Source: Bacteroidales bacterium
Lineage (GTDB): Bacteria; Bacteroidota; Bacteroidia; Bacteroidales; UBA4417
DNA: 64,000 bases
Direction of reading: 5' to 3'
NCBI GenBank assembly: GCA_016707705.1
Contig: JADJHD010000001.1
Coordinates: forward strand, 405,110 to 469,109
Every line of letters starts with the position of its first letter. Position 1 is the stretch's first letter. This document shows, piece after piece, positions 47,747 to 56,826 of the stretch. The position numbers and the translations under genes were made by a program. The notes under the pieces are model-generated. The model searched no databases. It was not told the origin of the DNA and saw only the letters and a program-made list of their open reading frames with translations.

Positions 47747-48271
47747 ATGATAATTGTTAATTTAGAACCAAAGAAACCATTCTACATGGATACAGTTACA
47801 GAGGGTTGTCCTTTCTGCAAAAGAGAGAATCAGGAGATGGCATTTCTTGAAAGCGATAACTTCCTGGCACTATACAACATAGCTCCTATTCTTCGTGGTC
47901 ATTCACTGGTTGTGCCTAAAAGACATGCTGTAAGCCTGATGGATCTCAATGAAACTGAATCTGCCGAACTGGTAGCATTTTCACGAAAGGTTACACTTTT
48001 GCTGCAGTTTGCTTTCAAGAGTGACGGATTTGATTGGTCACTTCAGGATGGAATAAATGCCGGACAAACGGTTTCACATTTTCACCTTCATATAGTAATA
48101 AGGTCAAAAATGGACCTTGGCGGACAGGATTGGTTTCAGCTTATACAGGAGAATAACAAAACCTTGCTCGACAGCAGCTCTAGACCTCGATTATCCGATG
48201 AAGAATACCTATTTTATACTGAATACATCAAAGACCAGTATAAGAAGATGAATCAAATTTCTGAGGATTAA
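47747..48271 (+). CDS. HIT family nucleotide hydrolase
   Basis: The protein of about 174 residues has an N-terminal Cys pair (GCPFCKRENQEM) and the histidine-triad motif HFHLHIVIRSK, with upstream NIAPILRGHSLVVPKRH. HIT proteins hydrolyse or transfer nucleotidyl groups, such as AMP-lysine or dinucleoside polyphosphates. The start at 47747 lies one base after the OmpA gene stop, so translation is probably coupled. The Cys pair may bind zinc. A Met at 47786 is another possible start. Confidence 0.88.
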   Translation: MIIVNLEPKKPFYMDTVTEGCPFCKRENQEMAFLESDNFLALYNIAPILRGHSLVVPKRHAVSLMDLNETESAELVAFSRKVTLLLQFAFKSDGFDWSLQDGINAGQTVSHFHLHIVIRSKMDLGGQDWFQLIQENNKTLLDSSSRPRLSDEEYLFYTEYIKDQYKKMNQISED

Positions 48272-49188
48272 AGGAAGAAAAGAGAAACACCTGCTACTGC
48301 AACAACAGCACCAATAATTTCTTTCAATTTAGGCTTCTCTCCGGTGAGCAGAATGGTTGGAGGAATGATGATAACCGGAACCAGTGACATTATAGTTTGG
48401 GCTATCCCTGCATTTGTGTGCTGAACTGCAATCATTGAAAATGAAACACCCAGGAAAGGGCCAAAAACAGTCCCAACAGATAGCCATGCCATTGCTTTCC
48501 GATCCCTCAGCGAACCAGGCAATTCATGCCATTTGCGAAGAACTGTGAACAGGATGGCAAAGCCAATAAATCCGGCGGTTACCCTGATTTGAGCTGAAGA
48601 AAAAGGGTCATATTCCTGCATCCCATGCTTGCTTATTACCAATCCAACTCCCTGACCCATAGCTGCAATTAATGCAAGGACTAACCCTTTCATTGGTAGA
48701 CCCAGTTTCATCCTTTGTGGTGATTTGTTGAGTCCTGCAGTTGCCGGAACCCTGGTAAAGATGACAAGGCCAATTCCAAAAACTGTTACAAGCATCCCCA
48801 ATATCCCTAATGAAGAAATGGAGTCCCCGAGAAAATACCAACCTGTAACAGCCGCAATAATTGGTGCCATAGTCATAACCAGCATGGCAACCCGGGCACC
48901 TATTACAATAAATGCCTGAAAGAGACAGTAATCACCTATTACGAAACCAACGATACCAGATAAACAAAGCCATATCCATTGATGTGAGCTTGCATCAACT
49001 GGCAGTAGCATACCTCGTCGGAAATAAGAAAATAACGATAGCAGAACCCATGCAAATGCCAACCTAAGCAAGTTCAGGTGCATGGACCCGATTCGTTTGC
49101 TTGAGGTTTCAAATGAAAGTGCTGTAATTGTCCAGAAGACTGTTGTAAGCAGTGCAGCAAATTCCCCGGTATGTGATCCCAAATGCAC
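48268..49188 (-). CDS. EamA-family (DMT) transporter
   Basis: The protein has ten membrane segments in two EamA halves, for example LLTTVFWTITALSFETSSKRIG in the first and GLVLALIAAMGQGVGLVISKHG in the second. It is a drug/metabolite exporter of unknown substrate. A Met at 49260 is also in frame, but a Bacteroidota -7 element at 49238-49245 lies inside that longer reading, so GTG 49188 is more likely the start. It ends with a four-base convergent overlap with the HIT gene. Confidence 0.85.
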   Translation of the reverse strand: MHLGSHTGEFAALLTTVFWTITALSFETSSKRIGSMHLNLLRLAFAWVLLSLFSYFRRGMLLPVDASSHQWIWLCLSGIVGFVIGDYCLFQAFIVIGARVAMLVMTMAPIIAAVTGWYFLGDSISSLGILGMLVTVFGIGLVIFTRVPATAGLNKSPQRMKLGLPMKGLVLALIAAMGQGVGLVISKHGMQEYDPFSSAQIRVTAGFIGFAILFTVLRKWHELPGSLRDRKAMAWLSVGTVFGPFLGVSFSMIAVQHTNAGIAQTIMSLVPVIIIPPTILLTGEKPKLKEIIGAVVAVAGVSLFFL

Positions 49189-49237
49189 TAGCTGGTAATT
49201 TTTAGATTTGAAGGAATTCCTCCAAAAGTGAGTGCTG

Positions 49238-49245
49238 CAAAAGTA
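49238..49245 (-). promoter_or_regulatory. -7 promoter element of the EamA gene
   Basis: On the minus strand TACTTTTG matches TAnnTTTG. It lies 50 bases before GTG 49188 and downstream of the ATG at 49260, which argues for the shorter protein. No clear -33 is seen. Confidence 0.4.
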
Positions 49246-49349
49246 AATAAATGAAAACATGAAATCAGTAAAGGTGGCAACAATAAAAAATGCTGATACA
49301 TTTGCATTCTGGGATTAAAGGATGCAATCAAATTCAATTATAACTGCAG

Positions 49350-49964
49350 ATGTTATTCAGTGATGAATACTATACAATTGAAAGCCGGTGTACTGGTCAA
49401 TTTCGTGACAGGGGCAGCCGGTTTATTTCAGTAGCCATCCCGGTTGAAACTGAATCACAGGTTAAGATTGAACTTGAAGCATTAAGGAAACAGTATTATG
49501 ATGCAACCCACCATTGTTATTCATATGTTTTGGGTGCTGATAAATCTGCCTGGAGAATCAACGATGATGGTGAACCTTCCGGTACGGCAGGAAGGCCAAT
49601 TTATGGACAAATCCTTTCAGCAGATCTGACCAATATACTAATCGTTGTCATCAGGTATTATGGTGGCACCAAACTCGGAGTTAGTGGTCTGATCAATGCC
49701 TATAAAACAGCAGCGTTGGAAGCAATTAATTCAGCTGAACGCAGGAAGTGTATTGTAAAAGAAGTATATTTACTTGAGTTTGAGTACGAAGCCATGGACA
49801 AAGTGATGAAAGTCCTGAAAGAAGGAAATGCTGATTTTCAAAAGAGTGAATTTGGCATGAAGTGTGTTATCGAATTTGCCATCCCAAGGTTAGAATCTGC
49901 GAAGCTTTTAGAACGGTTTGAAAGGGTAAATTCCTTAACTATTAAATACTTAATGACAATCTGA
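49350..49964 (+). CDS. YigZ/IMPACT-family protein
   Basis: The 204-residue protein has the UPF0029/IMPACT N-terminal domain with RGSRFISVAIPVE, ATHHCYSYVLG, INDDGEPSGTAGRPI and VVIRYYGGTKLGVSGLINAYKTAA (about residues 90-125) and a C-terminal YigZ domain. The E. coli homologue YigZ is structurally related to elongation-factor domains; the precise function is not known. It is monocistronic, about 240 bases upstream of dnaA. Confidence 0.93.
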   Translation: MLFSDEYYTIESRCTGQFRDRGSRFISVAIPVETESQVKIELEALRKQYYDATHHCYSYVLGADKSAWRINDDGEPSGTAGRPIYGQILSADLTNILIVVIRYYGGTKLGVSGLINAYKTAALEAINSAERRKCIVKEVYLLEFEYEAMDKVMKVLKEGNADFQKSEFGMKCVIEFAIPRLESAKLLERFERVNSLTIKYLMTI

Positions 49965-50208
49965 TTTCTTTTGCTGAAATCAGAGAATTATTTTTAAGAT
50001 GTTTTTCCATATACGAAAAACATAGTTAATAATCAATATTGAATAAATTTTTTTTTTCACTTTCATCAGTTGATTTTTGAACATTGAAAAAGCAACTATA
50101 ATCACTTCAAAAACTCTGCTCACAATTTTTCAGTATACTACTGATCCTTAGCAACTTGATTTAGCATTTCACAAACAGTAAAGTATTTCTATCAACGACT
50201 TTGAAAGA

Positions 50209-51642
50209 ATGAAAGAATTGCACGAAGAAGTATGGGGTAACTGCCTGAAGGTAATACGCGACAATCTCACTTATCAAAGCTACAAAACCTGGTTTGCACC
50301 AATCAAACCGGTTAAACTCGACAACAACGTACTTACCATACAGGTTCCCAGTCAGTTTTTCTACGAATGGTTAGAAGAACATTACATTACGCTTTTGAAG
50401 AAAACCATCCGCAATGAACTCGGTCAGAATGGACGGCTTGAGTATAGCATTGTGATGGATGGAGCATATACAAATGATCCTTACACTATCAAGATACCTA
50501 CCAGCAATAAGAAAGCAACAACAAATCCTTCGGTTTCCATGCCTATTGATTTGCAATCCGGATCATCAAAAGAAATACCCAATCCTTTTGTAATTCCGGG
50601 ATTAAAGAAAATTCAGGTCCATTCACAACTGAATGAGTCCTATTCATTTGAAAACTTTGTTGAGGGGGATTGCAACAGGCTTGCTCGCTCTGCCGGTTAT
50701 GCTGTTGCATGCAATCCCGGAAAAACAGCATTCAACCCCTTATATATATACAGTGCTGTTGGTCTGGGAAAAACTCACCTTGCTCATGCTATTGGGCTTC
50801 AGGTCAAGAATAACTTTCCTGAAAAAACTGTTCTCTATGTAGCTGCAGAACAATTTCTTCAACAATTTATTGATTCAGTAAGGAATAACAACCAAAATGA
50901 TTTCGTCCATTTCTACCAGATGATGGACGTACTGATCATTGATGATATTCAGTTTATCTCAGGTAAAGAGAAGACTCAGGACGTTTTCTTCCATATCTTC
51001 AACCACCTTCACCAGAAAGGCAAACAACTTGTTATAACGAGCGATAAAGCTCCTGTTGAACTTAAGGGCATTGAGCCTCGTCTTTTGTCACGCTTCAAAT
51101 GGGGACTGGCTGCCGATTTGCAGGTTCCGGATCTGGAAACCAGGATTGCAATTCTCAAGAAACGCATTTACAAGGATGGTATTGAAATGCCTGACGATGT
51201 AATTGAATACCTTGCATACTGCATCACCACAAATATCCGTGAACTGGAAGGTGCCCTGATTTCACTGATGGCACAGTCGTCACTCAACAAAAAGGCCATT
51301 ACACTTGAACTGGCCAGGCAGATGATTGACAAGTTTGTTAAGAATACTACACGTGAGATATCGATTGACTTCATCCAGAAAATTGTCTGTGACTATTTCA
51401 GTATTCAGGTTGATGCCTTAAACTCAAAAACCAGGAAAAGAGATATTGTTCAGGCAAGGCAATTGTCGATGTACTTCTCAAAAAAGCATACCAAAGCATC
51501 TCTTGCCACCATCGGTCTTCACTGCGGAAATAAAGATCACGCAACAGTCCTTCATGCATGCAGAACTGTCTCGAACCTCATAGAAACCGATAAACAATTC
51601 AGGTTGTATGTTGAAGAATTAGAGAAGAGAATCAAGTTCTAA
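50209..51642 (+). CDS. dnaA: Chromosomal replication initiator DnaA
   Basis: DnaA binds DnaA boxes at oriC and opens the origin in the ATP form. The 477-residue protein has domain I (WGNCLKVIRDNLTYQSYKTWF), AAA+ domain III with Walker A SAVGLGKTHLAHAIG (about 183-197), Walker B VLIIDDIQFISGKEKTQ, sensor FLSRFKWGL, and the C-terminal DNA-binding helix-turn-helix with KHTKASLATIGLHCGNKDHATVLHA. I see no cluster of TTATCCACA-like boxes in the 244 bases before it or after it, so the origin is probably elsewhere. A terminator follows. Confidence 0.97.
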   Translation: MKELHEEVWGNCLKVIRDNLTYQSYKTWFAPIKPVKLDNNVLTIQVPSQFFYEWLEEHYITLLKKTIRNELGQNGRLEYSIVMDGAYTNDPYTIKIPTSNKKATTNPSVSMPIDLQSGSSKEIPNPFVIPGLKKIQVHSQLNESYSFENFVEGDCNRLARSAGYAVACNPGKTAFNPLYIYSAVGLGKTHLAHAIGLQVKNNFPEKTVLYVAAEQFLQQFIDSVRNNNQNDFVHFYQMMDVLIIDDIQFISGKEKTQDVFFHIFNHLHQKGKQLVITSDKAPVELKGIEPRLLSRFKWGLAADLQVPDLETRIAILKKRIYKDGIEMPDDVIEYLAYCITTNIRELEGALISLMAQSSLNKKAITLELARQMIDKFVKNTTREISIDFIQKIVCDYFSIQVDALNSKTRKRDIVQARQLSMYFSKKHTKASLATIGLHCGNKDHATVLHACRTVSNLIETDKQFRLYVEELEKRIKF

Positions 51643-51665
51643 CAGCAATATTTGCAGAAAACTTA

Positions 51666-51693
51666 AAAAGCCAGGCCTTTTCCTGGCTTTTTT
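51666..51693 (+). terminator. Rho-independent terminator of dnaA
   Basis: AAAGCCAGG and CCTGGCTTT pair around a six-base loop and are followed by a T run. It lies about 20 bases after the dnaA stop. Confidence 0.9.
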
Positions 51694-51814
51694 ATGCAAT
51701 ATCTTCACCTATTGACATAAGTGCCATATGACTGATTACTTATAATTTATACTTTTGAAGGTTATTAGCAACCAGAGTGGTATCAGTAAAGCGTGTACGA
51801 CTTGAATATTATCT

Positions 51815-53983
51815 ATGAGCACTGAAGGAAAAAGTGAGAACCCGATTTTGGGAATTGTAAGAATACTCTTTCTCAGCAAATTCCTTGTCATACTGCTGGC
51901 TCTATTCCTTGCCTTATTTTTTGGCATTCGGTCTTCCAATCAGTTGCTCCGGGCAATCCAGGGACTATCGGAACCTAATCGCAACCTCGATATTATTGAG
52001 AGCGGGATCAACCATCTTTTTAGGGCGGATAATAATTTCAGAATATTCGTTATCTCCGGGGACTCGGCAAATCTAAACGCATACAAAAGCAATCTGAATG
52101 CAGTTGCAGGGGTCATTGACTCTCTGGAAACAACCTATTCGAGTTATCCTGAATTGAATAATGCAAACAGAAACCTAGAATTGCACAATCAGGCAGCTGC
52201 AAGATTCCTCAATTTAAGAACACTAACAGACTCGCTCCTGAACGCTACATCGAAACTGGACTCTTTCCCAATTAACAGTATTCCCGGCTCTCAGTACAGC
52301 ATAGAACGATTTAAGGCCTATACTCAGGAAATACTCACTGACACCATTCTCATTTCCAATGGTCATAATCACAAGAAAGGTTTTATTAATAAGGTAAAGA
52401 GCCTCTTTCAGGAGGACAAAATCGAAAATAAAACCGATACGAAAGTCAGCCATTCAAGGAAAAACTATGAAAGTGAATCTTCAATTGAATTGAGTAATAC
52501 AGAATATAGGTTCCTTAACGACATTAGAAAATTCTACCAACTCCAGTTGCAACAAATGGCTGTTGGGAAGAGAAAGCTCGGCCTTCAGGAGTCAGAACTC
52601 ATTAATTCAAACTCCAGGATACTTGAAAACCTGCAAATTCTTTTTGAGACTTCCAGGACTGAAGAGATTGAACTGACATCAACTTATAAGACTGAAGCCA
52701 GAAAAGAAGCCAGAAGAGCCTCCCATTGGCTGGTAGGGATTGCCGGATTTACTTTATTACTGGCATCAACCATGTTTTTTATGATTCTAAGGAGTCTGAA
52801 CAAGGTGAAACTCTATTCTATGGGACTCCAGCGTTCAAAGGAAGCATCTGAGAAACTGGCTGTTCAGAAGAGCAATTTCCTTACAAGCATGAGTCATGAA
52901 ATAAGGGCTCCTCTTAATAATATTATTGGATTTGCAGAGCAACTCTCAAACGAATCCCTTTCTACTGAAGAGAAGAATCTGCTCGATGGAATATCATCAT
53001 CTTCAGATTTGCTTCTCTCTACAGTAAATCAGATACTCGACTTTTCGACTCTTGAATCAGGAAAGATGACATTCAAGAGTCACAACTTCAATCCATTTAA
53101 AGTAATAAATGAAGTAGTATCAACCAATCAATTGAGAGCCAGTCATAAAAAGCTAGTAATCAAAAATCAATTTAAGGTTGATGACAGTATTTTGCTCAAG
53201 GGTGATGCCTTCAGATTAAAACAGGTAATTTCCAATCTGGTTGATAATGCAATCAAATACTCCGATAGCGGAGAAATTAAGGTTATTGCGAATCTGGAAA
53301 TGGTTAATGAGGACAAAGGACGGCTGATTGTTTCAGTTGAGGATCAGGGAATTGGAATACCGTCAGATCAACTTTCCAATATTTTTGTGGAATTCAGCAG
53401 AATTGATGATGCATCCATGCGCCCATGGCAGGCGGGCACAGGTCTGGGATTGCCAATCTGCAAGAGGATTGTTGAACAGCAATTCGGACATCTGGCAGTT
53501 AAAAGTGAGGTTGGCAAAGGCTCAACTTTTAGTTTTTCGATACCATATTTAATTGGCAATAAATCGGTTGCACGCAAAGAAGCTAAGATAATTAAGGAAG
53601 ATCTGAGCAAATTGAATGGCAAAAATGTTCTTCTTGCGGAAGATGATGAATTCAGCCGGATACTGGTTTCAAGAATTCTGCTAAAGCATGGTGTTATTCT
53701 AGAAATGGCTGCTGATGGCATAGAAGCATTTAACATGATTGAAGAAGGAAGATTCGATATTATCCTCACTGATGTTAATATGCCAGGGATGGATGGTTTT
53801 GAATTGGTCAGTAAAATCAGGGCATTTGAAGATCGAAGCAAAGCAGGCGTTCCGGTTCTTGCAGTCACAGCCAATGTCATGGAGCCCGAACTTCGACAGA
53901 TTATGGAATCCGGTATGAATGGCTATATCTTAAAACCATTCAGGGAGAACGAATTGCTCTCGAAGATCGTGGAAAGCATTTAA
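51815..53983 (+). CDS. Hybrid sensor histidine kinase/response regulator
   Basis: The 722-residue protein has an N-terminal membrane segment (about 28-45), a roughly 260-residue helical extracytoplasmic domain, a second membrane segment (about 308-328), a HisKA domain with phospho-acceptor His361 (SMSHEIRAPLNN), a HATPase domain with DNAIKYSDSG, VEDQGIGIP and GTGLGLPICKRIV, and a C-terminal receiver with the phosphorylation Asp653 in LTDVNMPGMDG and Lys707. No DNA-binding domain is attached, so a further phosphorelay protein is expected but not seen nearby. It senses an unknown envelope signal. It follows dnaA by 172 bases. Confidence 0.93.
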   Translation: MSTEGKSENPILGIVRILFLSKFLVILLALFLALFFGIRSSNQLLRAIQGLSEPNRNLDIIESGINHLFRADNNFRIFVISGDSANLNAYKSNLNAVAGVIDSLETTYSSYPELNNANRNLELHNQAAARFLNLRTLTDSLLNATSKLDSFPINSIPGSQYSIERFKAYTQEILTDTILISNGHNHKKGFINKVKSLFQEDKIENKTDTKVSHSRKNYESESSIELSNTEYRFLNDIRKFYQLQLQQMAVGKRKLGLQESELINSNSRILENLQILFETSRTEEIELTSTYKTEARKEARRASHWLVGIAGFTLLLASTMFFMILRSLNKVKLYSMGLQRSKEASEKLAVQKSNFLTSMSHEIRAPLNNIIGFAEQLSNESLSTEEKNLLDGISSSSDLLLSTVNQILDFSTLESGKMTFKSHNFNPFKVINEVVSTNQLRASHKKLVIKNQFKVDDSILLKGDAFRLKQVISNLVDNAIKYSDSGEIKVIANLEMVNEDKGRLIVSVEDQGIGIPSDQLSNIFVEFSRIDDASMRPWQAGTGLGLPICKRIVEQQFGHLAVKSEVGKGSTFSFSIPYLIGNKSVARKEAKIIKEDLSKLNGKNVLLAEDDEFSRILVSRILLKHGVILEMAADGIEAFNMIEEGRFDIILTDVNMPGMDGFELVSKIRAFEDRSKAGVPVLAVTANVMEPELRQIMESGMNGYILKPFRENELLSKIVESI

Positions 53984-54060
53984 CTTGTTTTATACATCTA
54001 CTGTTTTGGGGTAATAAAGCACCCTATCCCCTACCGGGGATCAGTAATAAATCGATATAG

Positions 54061-54528
54061 ATGAAATCGAAAATTTTAATGGTGTGCCTTGGAAATATTT
54101 GTCGTTCACCAATGGCAGAAGGATTGCTTTTTGAGAAAATCAAAAAACTGAATCTGAATATGGAGGTCGATTCATGCGGATTTGAATCTTTTCACCTGAA
54201 CGATCATCCGGATTACAGGGCAATAAAAACGATGAAAGATCATAACATCGACATTTCACGGCATAGAATGCGTCTGTTCAGGGTTGAAGATTTTGATTAC
54301 TTCGATCATATCTATATTATGGATCACAACAATTACAATGATGTCCGATCAATGGCCAGAAATGAGAATGATATGGAAAAGGTTGATTTCATTTTAAACC
54401 TGACCCATCCCGGCACCAATAAATATGTTCCTGATCCTTATTATGGAGGAGCTTCTGGCTTTGAGCATGTTTACAGTTTATTGGATGAGGCCACGGATAT
54501 TATTTGCAGCAACTCCAAGAGCATTTGA
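54061..54528 (+). CDS. Low-molecular-weight protein tyrosine phosphatase
   Basis: The 155-residue protein has the CX5R active site VCLGNICRSPMAEG (Cys9, Arg15) near its N-terminus and the general-acid Asp in VPDPYYGG near residue 122, preceded by the DHNNYNDV helix. It dephosphorylates phosphotyrosine; in bacteria such enzymes often act with BY-kinases in polysaccharide export, but no kinase gene is in this window. It lies three bases before the PLP-enzyme gene, so the two are likely in one operon. Confidence 0.93.
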   Translation: MKSKILMVCLGNICRSPMAEGLLFEKIKKLNLNMEVDSCGFESFHLNDHPDYRAIKTMKDHNIDISRHRMRLFRVEDFDYFDHIYIMDHNNYNDVRSMARNENDMEKVDFILNLTHPGTNKYVPDPYYGGASGFEHVYSLLDEATDIICSNSKSI

Positions 54529-54531
54529 TTT

Positions 54532-55482
54532 ATGAAAGAGCCGGAAATAACTGCTACTGATATTCTTGACGCTCTAAAACGCATTCAGGGAATTTTGCAC
54601 AGGACTCCTGTTATGCAATGCATTACACTGGACAAGATGTCAGGAGCAACTCTTTACTTTAAATGTGAGAATTTTCAGAAAGCTGGTGCCTTCAAAGCCC
54701 GGGGGGCAGTAAATGCAGTTATGTGTTTAACTGAGGATAAACTTGCAAAAGGAGTTGCGACACATTCTTCTGGCAATCATGCCGCAGCATTGGCAATGGC
54801 TGCCGGGTTCCGTGGCACCGAAGCACATATTGTGATGCCTGAAAATTCTTCAAGGGTAAAAGTGGCGGCAGTCAGGAACTATGGAGGAAATATCACTTTC
54901 TGTGAATCGAACCTGGCTTCCAGGGAGGAAACGCTATTGAAGGTTCTTGAGAAAACAGGAGCTGTTGAAATCCACCCCTATAATAATGCAAGAATCATAC
55001 AGGGACAAGCAACAGCGGCATATGAACTTCTTGAGGATATTCCTGAACTTGATATATTACTGGCCCCTGTTGGTGGTGGCGGATTGCTGAGCGGAACTGC
55101 CATGGCTGTTCATCATTTTTCGCAGAAAGCAATTGTTATGGCAGCTGAACCTGAAATGGCAAGCGACGCCTATCAGTCATTCCAGCAAAAAAGATTCATT
55201 GAATCAGTTGATCCGCAAACTATTGCTGATGGACTCAGAACTTCACTTGGTTCTATTACCTATCCAATTATCAGCCAATATGTTAATTCTATACACCTTG
55301 CCACTGAAACAGGTATCATTAATGCAATGAGACTAATCTGGGAAAGGATGAAGATTATTGTTGAGCCATCTTCGGCTGTCACTCTGGCTGCCATTCTTGA
55401 GAATCCAGTGCCATTTCATGGAAAGAAGGTAGGTATTATTATATCCGGAGGAAATGTAGATTTATCATCCTTACCCTGGTAA
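54532..55482 (+). CDS. PLP-dependent threonine/serine ammonia-lyase or racemase
   Basis: The 316-residue type II fold protein has ENFQKAGAFKARGAVNAV (Schiff-base Lys55), SSGNHAAALAMAAG, the PLP-phosphate loop VGGGGLLSGTA and ISGGNVDLSSLPW at the C-terminus. It matches the short family that includes threonine dehydratase and serine racemase; it lacks the ACT regulatory domain of biosynthetic IlvA. It probably deaminates Ser/Thr or racemises Ser. It is in an operon with the tyrosine phosphatase and the RsmI-like gene. Confidence 0.87.
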   Translation: MKEPEITATDILDALKRIQGILHRTPVMQCITLDKMSGATLYFKCENFQKAGAFKARGAVNAVMCLTEDKLAKGVATHSSGNHAAALAMAAGFRGTEAHIVMPENSSRVKVAAVRNYGGNITFCESNLASREETLLKVLEKTGAVEIHPYNNARIIQGQATAAYELLEDIPELDILLAPVGGGGLLSGTAMAVHHFSQKAIVMAAEPEMASDAYQSFQQKRFIESVDPQTIADGLRTSLGSITYPIISQYVNSIHLATETGIINAMRLIWERMKIIVEPSSAVTLAAILENPVPFHGKKVGIIISGGNVDLSSLPW

Positions 55483-55492
55483 CACTTAAACT

Positions 55493-56200
55493 ATGAAAAA
55501 AGGGATCTTGCATCTTATTCCCACTCCACTCTCGGAACCAGGCTCCGGATTTACATTTCTTCCATATGATACAGGTTTTATCAAGGAAATACGCACTTAT
55601 ATTGTTGAAGATCTTCGTTCAGCCAGAAGGTTCTTAAAGACACTTGATAAGTCCATTGATATTGATAGTCTGACCTTTATTGAATTGAATGAGCACACAG
55701 ACCTGTCCAAAATCGGAAGTTTTCTGCATGATGCCATGCAAGGCAAAGACATTGGATTAATGAGTGAAGCTGGTTTACCCTGCGTTGCAGACCCGGGCCA
55801 TGCTGTTGTGAGGCTTGCACATGAAAAAGGCATACAGGTAAATCCATTGCTGGGACCATCTTCACTTATGATGGCATTAATGGGCTCCGGAATGAATGGA
55901 CAGAGTTTTGTTTTTCATGGATACCTGCCCATAAAACCAGCTGAGCGTCAATCGAAGCTGAAGGAAATCGAAAGAGATTGCAGAAAAAGCAACAGGACAC
56001 AGATTTTTATTGAAACTCCCTATCGGAATCATGGTCTGCTGGATGCAATTGCTCTGGCATGTAGCCCGGACCTCCTACTATGTATCGCTGCAGATATTAC
56101 TCTGCCAACTCAAATCATTGCCACAAGGGCAATCCATCAGTGGAAAAACAATTTTCCCGACCTTCACAAGCGTCCTGCAGTCTTTCTACTGGGCATGTAA
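55493..56200 (+). CDS. RsmI-like SAM-dependent methyltransferase
   Basis: The 235-residue protein is a tetrapyrrole-methylase-fold enzyme with LIPTPLSEPG at the N-terminus, IGLMSEAGLPCVADPG (about 90-105) and LLGPSSLMMALMGSGMNGQSFVFHGYLP, all as in RsmI, which 2'-O-methylates C1402 of 16S rRNA. It is shorter than canonical RsmI (about 280) and its N-terminal block differs, so it may be the Bacteroidota short paralogue. It follows the PLP-enzyme gene by 10 bases. Confidence 0.87.
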   Translation: MKKGILHLIPTPLSEPGSGFTFLPYDTGFIKEIRTYIVEDLRSARRFLKTLDKSIDIDSLTFIELNEHTDLSKIGSFLHDAMQGKDIGLMSEAGLPCVADPGHAVVRLAHEKGIQVNPLLGPSSLMMALMGSGMNGQSFVFHGYLPIKPAERQSKLKEIERDCRKSNRTQIFIETPYRNHGLLDAIALACSPDLLLCIAADITLPTQIIATRAIHQWKNNFPDLHKRPAVFLLGM

Positions 56201-56232
56201 AAGCCGGGAAAACAATTCAATTCTAAGTATGA

Positions 56233-56739
56233 TCAATGATGAACACCACCATCGCCATGAACGTGGCCATGACTCAATTCATCAGCAGTTGCTTCACGAA
56301 CATCCAGAATTTTCCCTGTGAAATGAAGATTCTTTCCGGCCATTGGATGATTGAAATCCATTTTCACTGAATCATCAGTTACGCCCATAACCTTACCCTG
56401 CAACATGTTACCATTGTTATCGCGCATTGGGATTAAATTCCCAATAGTGAGCATTTCCTCATCTATTACGCCATCCATGCTGAAAATTTGTTTATCGAGA
56501 TCGATGATTGCATCAGATTCATATTCACCGTAAGCTTCGCCGCTCAAAAGGGTAAATTCAAATCCGTCGCCTGGAGTTAATTCACCAAGGTTCTCTTCAA
56601 ACTTAGGAATCATCATACCAGCACCATAGATAAATACCAATGGATCAGTTTCTTTGGCAATTTCAATAACTCCACCATCAGCATTATCCTGTTTGAGAAT
56701 GTAACTCAACGATACTACGGTGTTCTTCTTAATTTGCAT
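56233..56739 (-). CDS. SlyD-type FKBP peptidyl-prolyl isomerase
   Basis: The 168-residue protein begins IKKNTVVSLSYIL, has the FKBP blocks DPLVFIYGAGMMIPKFEENLGELTPGDGFEFTLLSGEAYGEY, an insert-in-flap chaperone domain, and returns to VKMDFNHPMAGKNLHFTGKILDVREATADEL. It isomerises prolyl bonds and chaperones proteins. The C-terminal tail HGHVHGDGGVHH is His-rich, a possible Ni or Zn binding site as in E. coli SlyD. It is at the end of the minus-strand envelope genes. Confidence 0.92.
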   Translation of the reverse strand: MQIKKNTVVSLSYILKQDNADGGVIEIAKETDPLVFIYGAGMMIPKFEENLGELTPGDGFEFTLLSGEAYGEYESDAIIDLDKQIFSMDGVIDEEMLTIGNLIPMRDNNGNMLQGKVMGVTDDSVKMDFNHPMAGKNLHFTGKILDVREATADELSHGHVHGDGGVHH

Positions 56740-56826
56740 ATCGATAATTATTAAATTAGTAATGATGGAACAATATTAGATTAAGCGTTGTTCACTTTCC
56801 CCGCCTGAAGATTGTATATCAATGAA

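Noticed and set aside
54005..54060. Small hairpin ATCCCC-TACC-GGGGAT before the phosphatase gene
   Set aside because: The stem is only six base pairs with no T run, so I cannot support a terminator or riboswitch.
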